In this document: one piece after another, positions 37,121-46,557 of the stretch
How positions within the stretch are numbered: position 1 is the stretch's first letter
Layout of the letters: each line of letters opens with the position of its first letter
Source of the DNA: JANXUC01 sp964619065
GTDB lineage: Bacteria > Acidobacteriota > Terriglobia > Terriglobales > Acidobacteriaceae
Length of the DNA: 64,000 nt
NCBI GenBank assembly: GCA_964619065.1
Contig: CAZUCC010000002.1
Coordinates: 62,001-126,000 of the forward strand
Reading direction: 5' to 3'
Notes under the pieces: model-generated
The model's database searches: none
The model's input: only the letters and a program-made list of their open reading frames with translations
What the model was told of the DNA's origin: nothing
Program-made: the position numbers and the translations under genes

Positions 37121-37711
37121 ATGAAGAGACGAGACCTTCTGATCCTGGGCGCGGTAGCTCTCTTGTTTTTTCTTGGAATCAATGGCGTTTTCAGCTCCAA
37201 GGGGCACGCACCGCTGGGGCAGCCCGCGTTTGTCGAGCTCGATTCGCAGAAACTGGAAGGCTTACGTCAGGCCTTCAATGCAGCGGACGGCCAGGTGCGC
37301 ATCGTGCTCTGGGTGTCTCCTACTTGAGGGGTGTGTCTGCAGGGGGCCTCTGCAACCAACGCAATCTTGCAAACTGTGCCGAGCGCCAAGGTGAAGGTGT
37401 TCGTCATCTGGGAACCTATCGTTTTCAGCGATCTCGTTGTGCCCGCGGATTCTGTGCTGCAACGCGTCTCTGATCTACGTGCGGCACAGTATTATGATAA
37501 GAATCATCTTCTCTCGAAAGCGCTGCAGGCACAGATGCTCGCCCACGGCGTCACCGGCCAAGACTATTTTGTGAAGGACCAATACGTTTGGGATGCGATG
37601 GCGGTGTATGCGCCGGGAGTACGTTGGGAGAACGGTTCGGGAGCCAAGCCTGACTTTGTGGGGGCGCCCGTGGTGAGTGTCCGTGATCAGCTGGCGGGCT
37701 ATCTCCGATAA
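37121..37711 (+). CDS. Probable selenoprotein: membrane-anchored thioredoxin-like, UGA read as Sec69
   Basis: Read through the in-frame TGA at 37325-37327, this gives 196 residues; read as a stop, only 68. Residues 6-24 form a membrane anchor. The strand RIVLWVSPT is followed by U69-G70-V71-C72, exactly where a thioredoxin fold has its CxxC motif, so Sec would replace the first Cys. The frame stays open for 127 more codons with protein-like composition (KVKVFVIWEPIVFSDLV, then YVWDAMAVYAPG). A SECIS-type hairpin begins just after the TGA. The ATG has a GGGAGAA site upstream and follows the HELSH gene by 29 bases. The alternative is a nonsense mutation of a Cys codon (TGC/TGT to TGA). Confidence 0.75.
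37328..37357 (+). promoter_or_regulatory. Candidate bacterial SECIS element
   Basis: Immediately 3' of the TGA: stem TGCAGGG (37338-37344) with CCTCTGC-A (37348-37354, one G-U pair), a 3-base loop GGC with G in first position, and a lower GGT/ACC pairing (37330-37332 with 37355-37357) leaving a 5-base bulge GTGTC that contains U. The loop lies 17 bases after the TGA, inside the 16-37 base range I recall for bacterial SECIS models. Confidence 0.6.
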
Positions 37712-37758
37712 ACTCGAGATGGCATCCGAAGCAGCTCCGCTCGCTGCCTTGCCGTATC

Positions 37759-40080
37759 CTAAATCTTTTTATACTCGGCCTGCGCAACGGCTAGGATAGG
37801 GATGTCCTGGTCGGCATCTTTCCAAAGGGAGAAAAAATCCTGATATTGCTTTCTTGCGCCGTCCCGGTCTCCGGCCATGGCTTTGGCTCGTGCCAGTTGC
37901 AACCGCGACATTGGCCCGAGGATGTCATTCTGCACAATGCCGGGGTGGTCAATGAGTTTCTGGAACTCAGCCGCGGCCGCCGTTCCGTTGTGCGCCAGTA
38001 AGTATGCTTGGCCGCGCACATAGGCTGGGAATAGGTTGAATACGTAGGCGGCTTCGCCGAGTTCGTAGGGGGCCGTGATCTGCAACTGCGAAACCGCCGC
38101 CTCCGAATTGCCTGCCTGGACCTCAAGAGATGCCCGCAAGGTTGGCAACCAGTAAAATTTCAAGATCGTATTGTCAGGGTTTTTGCTTTCCAGTTCCTGA
38201 ATCAACTTCTTTGTCCCGGAGGTATCTCCAGTGCGTGCCATGAGCAGCGCCGCCAAAACTTTCACATCCCGAGTGGGAGCCAAAGCTAAAGCCGCGCGGA
38301 CGCCCTGCCTTGCGGTGGATAGGTTTCCCAGTTCTGATTCGCGTAGAGCCGCGTTGATCTGCCAGATCGCTGCGGTTTCTTGCTCGCCATTGCGAACTGC
38401 CGAGCTCACTGCGCGCCGCGAGAGTTCCCGAGCTTTTCCCAACCTGCCGTAGTACGCTTCGGTGTCCGACTGTTGTGAGAGTATCTGATCTTCGGCTCCC
38501 GGTTTTCCCTCCGACCATGCCACCTGGCGCGCCATTTCAGCAGTATCACCCCGTAAAAATGCAACGGAATATATGTTCTCGCGGAGAATGAGGCCATCCA
38601 ATTTCTGGGCCAGCGCTTTGTCCAGAACGGCCTTGGCTTCTTCCGTTTGCCCGAGAGCCATATAGGCTACAGACAAATTGCCATAATTAAGGGCTGCCTC
38701 CGAAATCAAACGTAGTGCTTCCTCAAATTGCGCACTTGCCTTTTCCCGCTGCCCGAGCGTCGCATAAACCGTGCCCAACATGCTACGGGCCGATGGGTCT
38801 CGCGGATAGCTCTGTGTCCACAGTTCACATGCCTCGCGAGTTTTTCCCAAATCACCGGTGACGCTGGAGTGGTAAGACGCTGTGATGTGATCTCTTTCCC
38901 GTTCGCTCAACCGGTCGCGCAAACTGTAAGCTTTCGTATAGTTCTCGTTGGCCCGTTCTTCCTCTCCCATATTCTCGTACACCGTGCCCAACGCTTCATA
39001 GGCCAGCGCGAAGTTGGGGTCGAGTTGAATGGCGTGTTGCAAGAACGGAATGGCCTCAGGTTCGCCTGTCTGCATGACCGTTTTTGCGCCCAGGCTGTAG
39101 GCCTTGAGAGCTTCCAGCGATGTAGTGGTGGCATCCACGGGAAAATCAAATTTTTGCAACGAGGAGAGCGATTCTCCCAACTGACCTCGCAGATGCGAAG
39201 CCGTTTGGATCAAGGCCTTGAGCACGTTCTCTTTATTGGCAGCTTCCGCTTGATCCTTGGCGAGAGTATCACCACTACCGCAGCCCACCGCTTCCAATCC
39301 CACCACGTAGTGGCTGCCGAGCCCGGAAATCGATCCTGTCAGGATTGCCTTGCTGCCCGTGCGCAGACAGACTTCCCTTGCGGTTTCGCGTGTTACGGGA
39401 TCGTCAGGCGAACGGCCCATGCGACGAAGCGTATCGCTCACCTTTACGTCCGATTCGACATTCAAGAACGGCGATTGTCCCAGTTGCACGGAAAGTGCCT
39501 GCTTGAGCGCATCCGTGAATACCGGCTCGCCTGTGGTGTTGACGAAATCCGCTAGAACAACCGTGTCCTTTTGCGTGAGTTTCGAGGACTTGGTGCGAAG
39601 AGATTCCCGCAGGCTCAGCGCACCGAACACAAGGAACAGTACCAGTGCCCCGGCACCGGCCCACGCGAGTTCCCGTCGAGGAAATAACGATTTCGCGGCA
39701 GCAGGCAGGGCTTCAACAGGTAATGCTGCGGCTGGAGGCTCAGGGAAAGTCACCGGAGCCACAAACCTGTATCCACGCCGCGGAATGGTCTCAATAAATC
39801 GCGGATTGTCCGCCGCGTCTCCCAGCGCAGTGCGCAGCTTCTTGATAGCAGTGTTGAGGCCATCGTCGAATTCGACGTAGGTGTCGGCAGACCAAAGCTT
39901 TTGCCGAATGTCCTCCCGGGAAACGATCTCACCGGGGCGTTCGATGAGCAGCACCAACACTTGAAACGGCTGGTCCTGCAGCCGGACGCGAAGGCCACTG
40001 CGCGTAAGCACGCGGCTGTCGATATCCGCCTCGAATATTCCAAACCGAGCGATCCGGTGCTGCGAAGTTGGAGATTGCAT
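37759..40080 (-). CDS. Winged-helix (CadC/OmpR-type) regulator with TPR repeats
   Basis: Membrane-spanning transcription factor of a type common in Acidobacteriota, 773 residues. Residues about 8-105 are a Trans_reg_C winged helix (VRLQDQPFQVLVLLIERPGEIVSREDIRQKLW, then NTAIKKLRTALGD and RRGYRF). A single membrane helix follows (WAGAGALVLFLVFGALSL), then an FNTTGEPVFTDALKQALS-type domain and a long array of tetratricopeptide repeats (AIQLDPNFALAYEALGTVYE, and others). The start is uncertain: an ATG at 40080 is used, a GTG at 40119 is possible, and neither has a good ribosome site. The signal it senses and its targets are unknown. Confidence 0.9.
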   Translation of the reverse strand: MQSPTSQHRIARFGIFEADIDSRVLTRSGLRVRLQDQPFQVLVLLIERPGEIVSREDIRQKLWSADTYVEFDDGLNTAIKKLRTALGDAADNPRFIETIPRRGYRFVAPVTFPEPPAAALPVEALPAAAKSLFPRRELAWAGAGALVLFLVFGALSLRESLRTKSSKLTQKDTVVLADFVNTTGEPVFTDALKQALSVQLGQSPFLNVESDVKVSDTLRRMGRSPDDPVTRETAREVCLRTGSKAILTGSISGLGSHYVVGLEAVGCGSGDTLAKDQAEAANKENVLKALIQTASHLRGQLGESLSSLQKFDFPVDATTTSLEALKAYSLGAKTVMQTGEPEAIPFLQHAIQLDPNFALAYEALGTVYENMGEEERANENYTKAYSLRDRLSERERDHITASYHSSVTGDLGKTREACELWTQSYPRDPSARSMLGTVYATLGQREKASAQFEEALRLISEAALNYGNLSVAYMALGQTEEAKAVLDKALAQKLDGLILRENIYSVAFLRGDTAEMARQVAWSEGKPGAEDQILSQQSDTEAYYGRLGKARELSRRAVSSAVRNGEQETAAIWQINAALRESELGNLSTARQGVRAALALAPTRDVKVLAALLMARTGDTSGTKKLIQELESKNPDNTILKFYWLPTLRASLEVQAGNSEAAVSQLQITAPYELGEAAYVFNLFPAYVRGQAYLLAHNGTAAAAEFQKLIDHPGIVQNDILGPMSRLQLARAKAMAGDRDGARKQYQDFFSLWKDADQDIPILAVAQAEYKKI

Positions 40081-40315
40081 GAGAACCAGGGGGGCTGAAT
40101 TGTCCGGGAAGAATAGCACGAGTCAGATCAGATATCAACGTAAAGCATTTATTAACAGCACGTTACGAGTTCATGTTTAGTTCCGAAGCGGATCCTTTGA
40201 CGACAGACGCATGTCCCCAGATATTGGTCCACGAAGGCCACCCCGAGAAGTGATCGACCCCCGGCGAGATACGAGCAAGGGAGCCCGAATACTTACATCT
40301 CTCAGGAGAAGGAAC

Positions 40316-43300
40316 ATGAAATTAAGAAGTGCGGTATCTCTCAAACTTGCGCGGCCCTTCGTCGGGTCGCAAGCGAGCTGGTTCGTAGCAATGGCCACTC
40401 TTTGCATTATTAACATGGGATTGCAGCAACCCTTGGGGGCTCAGAGCCTGGCACAGACTCCACCAGCCGTGGCGAACGGAACGGCCAACCTGGTTGGACC
40501 GGCGAATGCCACTCAGATGTTGCGAGTTGTTGTTGGACTCGAGCGGCCTCACGCAGCAGAGGAAGAGCAGTTCATTCATGACCTGCACACGAAAGGCACC
40601 AAGGACTATCGCCATTTCCTAACGGCAGCGGAGTGGAACGCCCGCTTTAGTCCTTCTCCGCAGGATGAGCAGGCAGTGGTGGACTGGGCGAAAAGCCAAG
40701 GTATGACCGTCACAGGCCGTTTCTCCCACCGCCTTGTGGTGGATCTGGAAGCCCCGGTGAGCGTTATTGAGAAAGCGTTCAACCTCAAGATCAATAACTA
40801 TATGGTTGGCGGAGCGGTCCATATCTCCAATGACCGCAATCCGCAGATTGCCGGCAGCACGGCCAGCCTGGTGCATTCTATCGGTGGATTGAACGACATT
40901 CAAACGCTACAGCCGGCCAGTCACGGTATTGAGCCAACCATGCCGGTGTACTCTCCGGGTCCGCTTAAAGGGACAATAGCTTCGGGTGGAGCGAATGGCG
41001 ATCATAAAAAACTGCTGGCGGCGATAGAGGCGGGGAAGAATCGCAAAGGCGCAAACATCACGAACAACCGCTATGATCCGACGGACTTGTACGGATCCAA
41101 TGCCTACAACTTCAATGCACTTTACGCGCAAGGACATTGCTGTAATCCGTTTGGTATTTCCGGGGGAACGCCTCCCGTGACATCCATTGCAATTGCGACG
41201 GCAGGTTCGCAGAATGTCAACGACTTTGCCGGTTTCCAGGCGCAGTATCCCTATTTGGCGTACCACTATTTCACAATTCCAATTGGCGGAAACCCGACCT
41301 GCTGCGATCAAGAAGGAACCCTGGATTTCGAATGGGCAACGGCTATGTCCAATAGCTTTGGTGCATTCACCAACACCTCATCGATTTTCATATACCAAGG
41401 TGCTGATAAGAAGCCCTCGACCTTCACTAGTATTTTCAGCCAGATGCTGGCCGATGGGAACGCACGCACAATGAGCGTGAGCTGGGGTTGTGCGGAAGTT
41501 TCTTGTTACGATAACGGAACGATGGACACGGACCACGGAATCTTCAATGCCATGACCGGACAGGGCTGGACTCTGGTCGGGATTTCACACGATCACGGGG
41601 CAACAGCGGATTGCTCTACCATCAGTGTGAGCTATCCCGGTTCCGACCCGGATCTGGTATCCGCTGGAGGCTCAACTCTGAGCTTGTTCAACGACTCCAC
41701 CTTCAACAACGAAGTCGCCTGGACGGGAGGAACTGCGCCTGGCAGCTGCGTTGCTCCCACGAATAATGGCGGCGGAGGTGGCGGTTGCAGCGTGCATTTT
41801 CCCGCTCCCTGGTATCAAGGCGGCAACCCTGCCTGTGGCACGGGCAGCCGCAGTGTACCGGACGTTTCTCTGAATGCTGCCATAGGGCAGAACTATTTCT
41901 ACAACGGAGCCGTGGGTGGCGTCGGGGGCACGAGCATCGTAGCTCCAGAATTGGCGGGCTTTTTCGCGCAGGAGAATGCCTACCTTTATTGGGAGAACTT
42001 CGCGGTCATCGGGAATAGCTGCATCAACAGCACCTGCGCACCGATTGGGTTAGCCAATGCCTACATTTACGATGCGGGCCTGAACTCTCCTTATGCCGCA
42101 CACTACCCCTTCTATGACATCATCGCCGGCTGCAATAGCAACGATATAACGCTCGCGAAGGGGTTGAGTCCCTGGTGCGCCTTCGGTGGCTATGATTTAG
42201 CGACGGGATGGGGCTCGTTTAACGCACTGCAACTCGCGTGGTACATCAATACGTATATTGCGGGGGATTTTGGCGCGCCCGTTGCCACTTTTACGGGACC
42301 CAAGACCGGACTCTGGTACAACACGGACCAGACTGTAAGCTGGAACATCAACGACACTTCCAACAATGGCAGCCCTGATATTGGTGTTGCGGGATTCAGC
42401 CAGGCCTGGGACGCTGATCCAGGCGACTCCTACAGTCAACCTACCCCGGGCCAGGGAAATTCGTTTTACAGCGGACCGCAGTTTCCCAACGCCACAGCCG
42501 GTTCGCTTGATTTAGCCTCGGCCGGACAAGGTTGTCACACTGCATTTGTACGCTCGTGGGACAACGCCGGCTGGGGGCAAGTCCAGACCTACGGCTCGAT
42601 TTGCTACGACATAGTTCCGCCGACAACGACTCCGTCGTCGTTCCCCAGCGCGAACAGCGCCAATTGGAACAACACGGCTGTTCTGGTGTTTCTAAGTGGC
42701 AACGATCCCGGCGCCGGATCCACAGGAGCGGGTGTCTACGCGTCCTTCTACTCGATCGACGACAATTCCTGCTCATGGACCAACCTTACCTCGTGCACGT
42801 TTTATAGTGGCCCGTTTAACGTCTTAACGGAAGGCGCTCACAACGTGTACGACTTCAGTTCGGACAATGCAGGGAATGCAGAGCTGGTGCACCGCTATCC
42901 GGTCAACATCGACCTGACCGCGCCTGTCACCGGGGCAAGCTTCAGCGGATCGTCCCCTGTGGTCGTGACACTGAGCGCTACCGATAAATTGAGCGGTGTC
43001 GCCAACACCGTCTATCAGATGGATGGGGGAGCCGTGACGTCTTACACGGGTCCGTTCTCTGTGGCTGGTGTGGGCAATCACACGGTGAGCTTCCACAGCA
43101 CCGATCGTGCCGGCAACGTGGAAGCCAGCAAGTCCGGGAGTTTCACGGTTCTGGGAAAATCAGCGACCGCCCTTGCTTCTTCTCTGAATCCCTCGACCTA
43201 CGGACAGTCGGTTACGTTCACAGCCTCGGTGACTCCGGCGGCAGCGACGGGATCGGTCACGTTCAGAAACGGCTCCGTCACGTTAGGGACGGTGGCTCTG

Positions 43301-43378
43301 GCTGCCGGAAAAGCGAAGTTCGTCATATCTGCATTGACGGCAGGATCGCATACGATCACGTCTACAGCGGGAACATGA
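40316..43378 (+). CDS. S53 sedolisin-type peptidase with Ig-like C-terminal repeats (frameshifted end)
   Basis: Secreted pro-peptidase of the kumamolisin/sedolisin family, 1020 residues in this frame. A signal peptide is followed by a pro-kumamolisin activation domain (about 55-200). The catalytic domain has E333 and D337 in EGTLD, D426 in ISHDHGA (oxyanion region, normally SGDSG) and S540 in GGTSIVAPE, so the Ser-Glu-Asp machinery looks complete. Several beta-sandwich repeats follow from about residue 660. The ATG at 40316 has AGGAGAAGG upstream. The frame ends in the last repeat because one base is missing near 43361; the missing part continues in another frame to 43710. Confidence 0.88.
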   Translation: MKLRSAVSLKLARPFVGSQASWFVAMATLCIINMGLQQPLGAQSLAQTPPAVANGTANLVGPANATQMLRVVVGLERPHAAEEEQFIHDLHTKGTKDYRHFLTAAEWNARFSPSPQDEQAVVDWAKSQGMTVTGRFSHRLVVDLEAPVSVIEKAFNLKINNYMVGGAVHISNDRNPQIAGSTASLVHSIGGLNDIQTLQPASHGIEPTMPVYSPGPLKGTIASGGANGDHKKLLAAIEAGKNRKGANITNNRYDPTDLYGSNAYNFNALYAQGHCCNPFGISGGTPPVTSIAIATAGSQNVNDFAGFQAQYPYLAYHYFTIPIGGNPTCCDQEGTLDFEWATAMSNSFGAFTNTSSIFIYQGADKKPSTFTSIFSQMLADGNARTMSVSWGCAEVSCYDNGTMDTDHGIFNAMTGQGWTLVGISHDHGATADCSTISVSYPGSDPDLVSAGGSTLSLFNDSTFNNEVAWTGGTAPGSCVAPTNNGGGGGGCSVHFPAPWYQGGNPACGTGSRSVPDVSLNAAIGQNYFYNGAVGGVGGTSIVAPELAGFFAQENAYLYWENFAVIGNSCINSTCAPIGLANAYIYDAGLNSPYAAHYPFYDIIAGCNSNDITLAKGLSPWCAFGGYDLATGWGSFNALQLAWYINTYIAGDFGAPVATFTGPKTGLWYNTDQTVSWNINDTSNNGSPDIGVAGFSQAWDADPGDSYSQPTPGQGNSFYSGPQFPNATAGSLDLASAGQGCHTAFVRSWDNAGWGQVQTYGSICYDIVPPTTTPSSFPSANSANWNNTAVLVFLSGNDPGAGSTGAGVYASFYSIDDNSCSWTNLTSCTFYSGPFNVLTEGAHNVYDFSSDNAGNAELVHRYPVNIDLTAPVTGASFSGSSPVVVTLSATDKLSGVANTVYQMDGGAVTSYTGPFSVAGVGNHTVSFHSTDRAGNVEASKSGSFTVLGKSATALASSLNPSTYGQSVTFTASVTPAAATGSVTFRNGSVTLGTVALAAGKAKFVISALTAGSHTITSTAGT

Positions 43379-43710
43379 CCTACGGTGGCAGCACTTCGCC
43401 GACGATTTCCCAGACGGTGAAAAAGGCGGCTACCAGTACCACACTTGTTTCCTCCTTGAATCCATCCAAGAAGGGGCAGGCTGTGATCTTCACGGCCACC
43501 GTTGCGTCCGGTGCGGGCGTGACCGGCACAGTGACGTTCAAGAACGGAAGCAACACCTTGGGGACTGCTGCTCTGAACGCAACCACGCACAAAGCGGCCA
43601 TTACCAAGTCGACGCTGGCCGTTGGCACTCACTCCATTACCGCGATCTATGGAGGGAATGCAAACTTCAGCGCAAGCACTTCCGTAGCGGTAAGGCAGGT
43701 CGTACACTAA
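43375..43710 (+). pseudogene. Frameshifted C-terminal end of the S53 peptidase
   Basis: Read from 43363 in the -1 frame the sequence gives YSGNMTYGGSTSPTISQTV and then one more Ig-like repeat (VSSLNPSKKGQAVIFTATV, with GTHSITAIYGGNANFSAS). The upstream frame stops within the same repeat just after GSHTIT. The two halves align as one repeat, so this is a broken tail, not a separate gene; the ATG at 43375 is incidental. Confidence 0.75.
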
Positions 43711-43754
43711 CCGGGCTTGTCTAGAAGTAGAACAACCCGGCTCGAAGCATGCAG

Positions 43755-43790
43755 ATCAAAGCCCCACCGACAATGGGGCTTTGATTTTTA
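43755..43790 (+). terminator. Strong intrinsic terminator after the S53 gene
   Basis: A perfect 12-bp stem (ATCAAAGCCCCA with TGGGGCTTTGAT), a 7-base loop, then TTTTTAAAA. It lies 45 bases after the end of the shifted frame (43710), consistent with 43710 being the original gene end. Confidence 0.9.
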
Positions 43791-43800
43791 AAACAAACTC

Positions 43801-46269
43801 TTAGTTTGAAGCCAGCACGTCGTGGTTGTAGTTCACCATCGCTCGCTTGGGAGAGTCCTTCAGTCCATGCAAAGGTACCTTCTGTTCGGCGGAGCTGTTG
43901 CCGACAAGCCCCATGTGGCCCACGTAGGCGGTTCGTCCATCCGCCAGTTCCAAATAAATGGGGACGAGCATGCGGAAATTGTTGTCCACGCCTGATTGCG
44001 TAACTTTGAAGTTGAACACAATGTCACCGTTCGCGTCCTTGTCAAAGGAGGAGTTCAGCTCATAGCTGGGTAGCGCCGTCCCATAAACGTATTCGTTGAA
44101 AAACCAGTCCATGCGATGGTTGCCCGCGAGATCCATCGCTTGCGTCATGTGTTTCTCAACCATAGCCTTGAAGTCCTCGGTTGTAGCAGCCTTGCCGCCG
44201 TAGGTTGCGACGAAATCTTGCATGGTAGCTTTGAAGTTTTGGTCGCCGGTTTGCCGGTCCCACATCATCATGCGGACCATGTGGAGAATGTAAGCGCCCT
44301 TTGGGTAGATGAGGTCGCGTGTGATGTTGAATCCGGCTTTACTGTTGCCGAGCCGGTACCCCATGGTGACAGGGCCCGCATCGATGGCGCGAACGCCTTC
44401 TTTGTTACGCTCCGTGAGTAACGTTCGTTCATCATTCCAAAACTCGGCAAACTTCTTCGGGTTCTTTTCGATGAGCTGGATGAAGAGAGAGGCGGACATT
44501 TCGGCGAAGCCTTCGCTCATCCACTGGTCACGGTAGGAACCGAATCCGACCATGTGCCCCCACCACTGGTGGGCGACTTCGTGAGGGGCAACAATTTTCC
44601 AGTAGCCGCGATCACCAAAATCAAGGCCGAGATTGTGCCGCACTGTCGTATCGAAGAAAGAGCAGATCGGTAACCAAACCAGAGCCGGCCAAGCCTGCCC
44701 GTAACTACATGCCGTTTGTTGAGTCATTGCCAGACGTTTGTAAGGAATGGGACCGAAGTAGTCGGAGTAGAGAGGAACGGCAACCTGAGCCTCGGCGAGC
44801 GAGTGTTTGATCATGCCGGTAGTGCTCATATTGCCCATGGCTACGGATGCTCTCATGTGAGGGTTCTCAGTCGGAAGTTCCTCGTTGACTTGCTGGAGCA
44901 GCCCCTTCACCCAATCTGGAGGCTCTTCATTGGCATACGATTGCACCAGATACTCTGGTGCGGTCAGCTTCGCCTCTTGCATTTTGAATCTGCCGAAATT
45001 GAAGCCAGCCACGGTCTGGGGCACTTCGCTCTTCCACACGGAATTGTTCTGCCCGCTTTCATTCCCTTCGCTGACCAAGGTGCCTGTGGCAGCGATCTTC
45101 ATGCCTTTGGGAATGTGGAAGGCCATGTCGTAGATCGTGTACTCCCCGAGAGAAGAGTCGGCATTGTTGGGATACCAATTGTGGCGAGCGACAGGATAGT
45201 AGTTGCCGCCGCCTTCATTGACGACCGCTTCTTTGCCACTGTACATGGTGGTGATGCTGTATTTATCGCCAGTTGATAAGACTTTGGGGAGAATCACGGA
45301 GAAGTCAGCGTCCTGCTTCTTCTCTTCCTGGATGAAAGACAACGGCTGCCCGTTGTCTCCCGTAACGCTCTCAACGCGAAGGCTTGAGAAAAGATCGAAC
45401 GGCACGACGCGCAGTCCGTTGACGTTGGAGACGAATGTGGTTGTGGCCTTACCGTTCAGGTTGGCATTTTTTTCGATGGCGGTATCGAGCTGTTGATGCT
45501 CGATATGAATAACGTCATTCTTCTGCGAACCGGTTGCGGTCCCTTTCTTATATTCGTCGGACAGATGAAATGCTGCCCATACGCCAAGCTTGTCCTCGTC
45601 GTAGGTGAGGAATTCCACTTCTTCCGGGTTCACCGGCAGAAGCAGCGGAGGTGCTCCGTGAGGGTCGATGGCGAAGATTTCTTTGCTGTTGTATTTCTTA
45701 CCACGGACGAACGCCAGAAAGAAACCACCGGGCTCAGAGCCGAGAACATCCTGCAGAATACGTCCATCCAAATTCCACTTCAACATGCGGTCGTGACGCA
45801 TGGCTTCCTGGCTGTCGTGGAGTGGACTGCCGTCACAACTGCCACCGGCAGCACTGCCTGCTTTCTTGATCTCGTCGTAGGTGGAGTCGGTGAAGCGGAA
45901 AACGGCCTGACTGAAGTTCTCGCTGAATTCGTCTTCCTTGGTCAGCAACTTGAGGCTGCTGCGCTCAACGGCTAGGGGGGCATCAAGAATCATGTTGCCA
46001 TCGCCGACAAATACCGCCCCCGTAACTTTGCCCTGAACCGGTGTAACAAAACAGACTGTGCCCGAGCGCAAGTGAAAAGTGGCGGCATCCCGCTTGAGTG
46101 TGAAGTTGTTGACTGCCACGGCCTCGCCACCCAGACCGAGGCTACGCAATTGCTGATATGTGGGATCGGAGTTCGGATTGGCAGGTGGGGTATCCGCCGC
46201 AAAGAGAACAAGGGAGGAGAAGAGTAGGAAAATCCCGCTAGCTAATGTAGGGCGAGCCATGCACAACAT
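43801..46269 (-). CDS. M1-family (gluzincin) aminopeptidase-like protein, secreted
   Basis: Zinc peptidase of 822 residues with a signal peptide ending near LVLFAA, so extracytoplasmic. Zinc motif: H563-E564-V-A-H567 in APHEVAHQWWGH, with the third ligand E586 in WMSEGFAE at the canonical distance. The usual N-terminal GxMEN exopeptidase motif is not obvious (the region reads QQTACSYGQAWPALVWLP), so aminopeptidase specificity is uncertain. The N-terminal half is beta-rich with little recognisable similarity. The start ATG at 46269 has GGAGG five bases upstream. It converges on the S53 peptidase; together they give two secreted peptidases side by side. Confidence 0.85.
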   Translation of the reverse strand: MLCMARPTLASGIFLLFSSLVLFAADTPPANPNSDPTYQQLRSLGLGGEAVAVNNFTLKRDAATFHLRSGTVCFVTPVQGKVTGAVFVGDGNMILDAPLAVERSSLKLLTKEDEFSENFSQAVFRFTDSTYDEIKKAGSAAGGSCDGSPLHDSQEAMRHDRMLKWNLDGRILQDVLGSEPGGFFLAFVRGKKYNSKEIFAIDPHGAPPLLLPVNPEEVEFLTYDEDKLGVWAAFHLSDEYKKGTATGSQKNDVIHIEHQQLDTAIEKNANLNGKATTTFVSNVNGLRVVPFDLFSSLRVESVTGDNGQPLSFIQEEKKQDADFSVILPKVLSTGDKYSITTMYSGKEAVVNEGGGNYYPVARHNWYPNNADSSLGEYTIYDMAFHIPKGMKIAATGTLVSEGNESGQNNSVWKSEVPQTVAGFNFGRFKMQEAKLTAPEYLVQSYANEEPPDWVKGLLQQVNEELPTENPHMRASVAMGNMSTTGMIKHSLAEAQVAVPLYSDYFGPIPYKRLAMTQQTACSYGQAWPALVWLPICSFFDTTVRHNLGLDFGDRGYWKIVAPHEVAHQWWGHMVGFGSYRDQWMSEGFAEMSASLFIQLIEKNPKKFAEFWNDERTLLTERNKEGVRAIDAGPVTMGYRLGNSKAGFNITRDLIYPKGAYILHMVRMMMWDRQTGDQNFKATMQDFVATYGGKAATTEDFKAMVEKHMTQAMDLAGNHRMDWFFNEYVYGTALPSYELNSSFDKDANGDIVFNFKVTQSGVDNNFRMLVPIYLELADGRTAYVGHMGLVGNSSAEQKVPLHGLKDSPKRAMVNYNHDVLASN

Positions 46270-46529
46270 AAAGCCTCCGATTTTTGTAGGACGGAACAGT
46301 ATCCCTTCTTTTTCGAATAGCAGCAAGCGTTTCGGTCGGGAGGGACAGGAATCTGAAACGGATATCCCGGCTCATTGCTTAGCTTGCGCTTGCCAGTAAG
46401 AAATCTCCGCTTGGCGGTGCCGTGGACAACGTTCGAACCAGAGAGGGCATCCCAATTTGCAAGTCCTAATCGGTATTTTCTCAGTGCACGGGTCGATACT
46501 TCAGTTTGGGACTGGGGACTTGAAATTCA

Positions 46530-46557
46530 TAGAAATTAGGTATAATAGCGGGGACCC
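46530..46557 (+). promoter_or_regulatory. Promoter close to the glycosyltransferase start
   Basis: A perfect TATAAT at 46541-46546 lies only 11 bases before the ATG at 46558, with a TTGAAA/ACTTGA -35 candidate about 15-17 bases upstream. Transcription would start around 46553, giving a leader of about five bases. A GGGGA site (46550-46554) would then be largely lost, so translation may be leaderless. Confidence 0.5.

Noticed and set aside
37331..37711. Separate gene starting at GTG 37331 after the TGA
   Set aside because: No ribosome site precedes it, and it would begin inside the CxxC-like motif; reading through the TGA explains the sequence better.
43375..43710. Independent small gene after the S53 peptidase
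   Set aside because: Its first residues complete the Ig-like repeat cut off in the upstream frame, so it is a frameshifted tail.
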